A DNA stretch of 64,000 bases from an uncultured Paracoccaceae bacterium (GTDB lineage: Bacteria; Pseudomonadota; Alphaproteobacteria; Rhodobacterales; Rhodobacteraceae): assembly GCA_947494675.1 (NCBI GenBank), contig CANLVP010000002.1:806001-870000 (forward strand), written 5' to 3'. Both the position numbers and the translations under genes were made by a program. This document shows positions 63,596 to 64,000 of the stretch, in pieces. Under the pieces are notes generated by a model. It worked only from the letters and a program-made list of their open reading frames with translations, was not told the origin of the DNA and did not search any database. Position 1 is the stretch's first letter. Each line of letters opens with the position of its first letter.

Positions 63596-64000
63596 TCACG
63601 CCACTGAAACGGTCGCGACGTCCTGACCAGAGGCCGCCATGATCGCCTTGACGATGTTTTGGTATCCGGTGCAGCGGCACATATTGCCTTCAAGATAATC
63701 GCGCACCTCGGCCTCTGACGGCTTAGGGTTTTCCATTAGCAGCGCTGCCGCTGACATCACCATGCCGGGTGTGCAGAACCCACATTGCAGGCCGTGATGA
63801 TCCTGAAACGCCTGCTGGATCACATTCAGTGACCCGTCCGCATTGGCCTGCCCTTCGATCGTTGCAACCGCGGCACCATCAGCCTCTGCCGCCAACATGG
63901 TGCAGGCCTTTACGGCAAGCCCATCCACATGCACCACACAGGCCCCGCACTGGCTAGTGTCACAGCCCACATGGGTGCCCGTCAGCCGCAGATCATCGCG
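63596..64000 (-). CDS. coxS: [2Fe-2S] small subunit of a CO/xanthine-dehydrogenase-type enzyme (5' part beyond right edge)
   Basis: The frame is open to the window edge (134 residues inside it); the start lies outside. Cluster I cysteines are in [22 protein letters not shown] and KACTML, cluster II in [15 protein letters not shown] and [16 protein letters not shown]. This is the complete two-cluster pattern of CoxS-type subunits. It precedes the FAD subunit gene on the same strand with a 66-bp gap, so the transcript probably reads S then M. Confidence 0.92.
   Translation of the reverse strand, partial: RDDLRLTGTHVGCDTSQCGACVVHVDGLAVKACTMLAAEADGAAVATIEGQANADGSLNVIQQAFQDHHGLQCGFCTPGMVMSAAALLMENPKPSEAEVRDYLEGNMCRCTGYQNIVKAIMAASGQDVATVSVA

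Overview
The window is GC-rich, densely coded chromosomal DNA from an alphaproteobacterium of the order Rhodobacterales, roseobacter group. This rests on gene content and protein style: 5-aminolevulinate synthase (C4 heme route), an Lrp/AsnC-cysG-DUF2849-cysI-cysH-DUF934 sulfur cluster, a DUF5930-type M23 peptidase beside a bactofilin, a VPLPA-CTERM surface protein, TRAP transport with DctB/DctD-like regulators, FnrL-type and CtrA-type boxes, and form-II CO-dehydrogenase-like subunits. Genus cannot be decided. No prophage, insertion sequence, plasmid gene, rRNA or CRISPR array was recognised.

Layout. 1-9.5 kb: queA (cut by the left edge) with a large AsmA/YhdP-like envelope protein; peroxiredoxin; DUF455 ferritin-like protein; M23 peptidase, bactofilin and a DHA2 exporter; DUF2189 membrane protein. 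9.5-22 kb: prfB, PBP1A, a Tat-exported metallo-beta-lactamase-fold protein, a DsbA-like protein, aminotransferase and cell-wall amidase, a DJ-1/PfpI protein, ispG with a RodZ-like gene, hemA. 22-33 kb: GNAT, M20 peptidase, KAP NTPase, two tRNA-Asp genes, glycosyltransferase, tRNA-Val(UAC), histidine phosphatase, tRNA-Val(CAC) with an unusual 114-bp repeat array, HU, an unrecognised paralogous gene pair, and lon. 33-42 kb: VPLPA-CTERM protein, alpha/beta hydrolase, tgt, MFS, sufT, a SatD-DUF3307 pair, sufA, TfoX-like protein, 2OG-Fe(II) oxygenase, tpiA. 42-51 kb: dctPQM TRAP operon with dctBD-like regulators, B12-domain regulator, cytochrome P450. 51-57 kb: assimilatory sulfate reduction plus ferredoxin-NADP reductase. 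57-64 kb: Ala/Glu repeat protein, infC with an AUA start, histidine kinase, LacI regulator divergent from a phytanoyl-CoA dioxygenase, and CoxM/CoxS-type subunits running off the right edge.

How the genes work together. Envelope growth (PBP1A, amidase, M23 peptidase, bactofilin, RodZ-like), Fe-S and sulfur supply (SufT/SufA, CysGIH, Fpr), tRNA queuosine (QueA, Tgt) and oxygen-responsive control (FnrL boxes before hemA, DUF2189 and perhaps fpr) are the main themes.

The most unusual signals are non-coding or unrecognised: (i) a SatD-DUF3307 module preceded by three evenly spaced 18-bp palindromes and no Shine-Dalgarno; (ii) a pair of unknown paralogues between lon and HU; (iii) a 114-bp repeat carrying copies of the 3' end and terminator of tRNA-Val(CAC); (iv) a three-copy element with a conserved box and two hairpins, always pointing into a start codon; (v) a two-copy 130-bp structured element that supplies the stop codon of tpiA and of the P450 gene. 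All readings are by eye; no database search was run.
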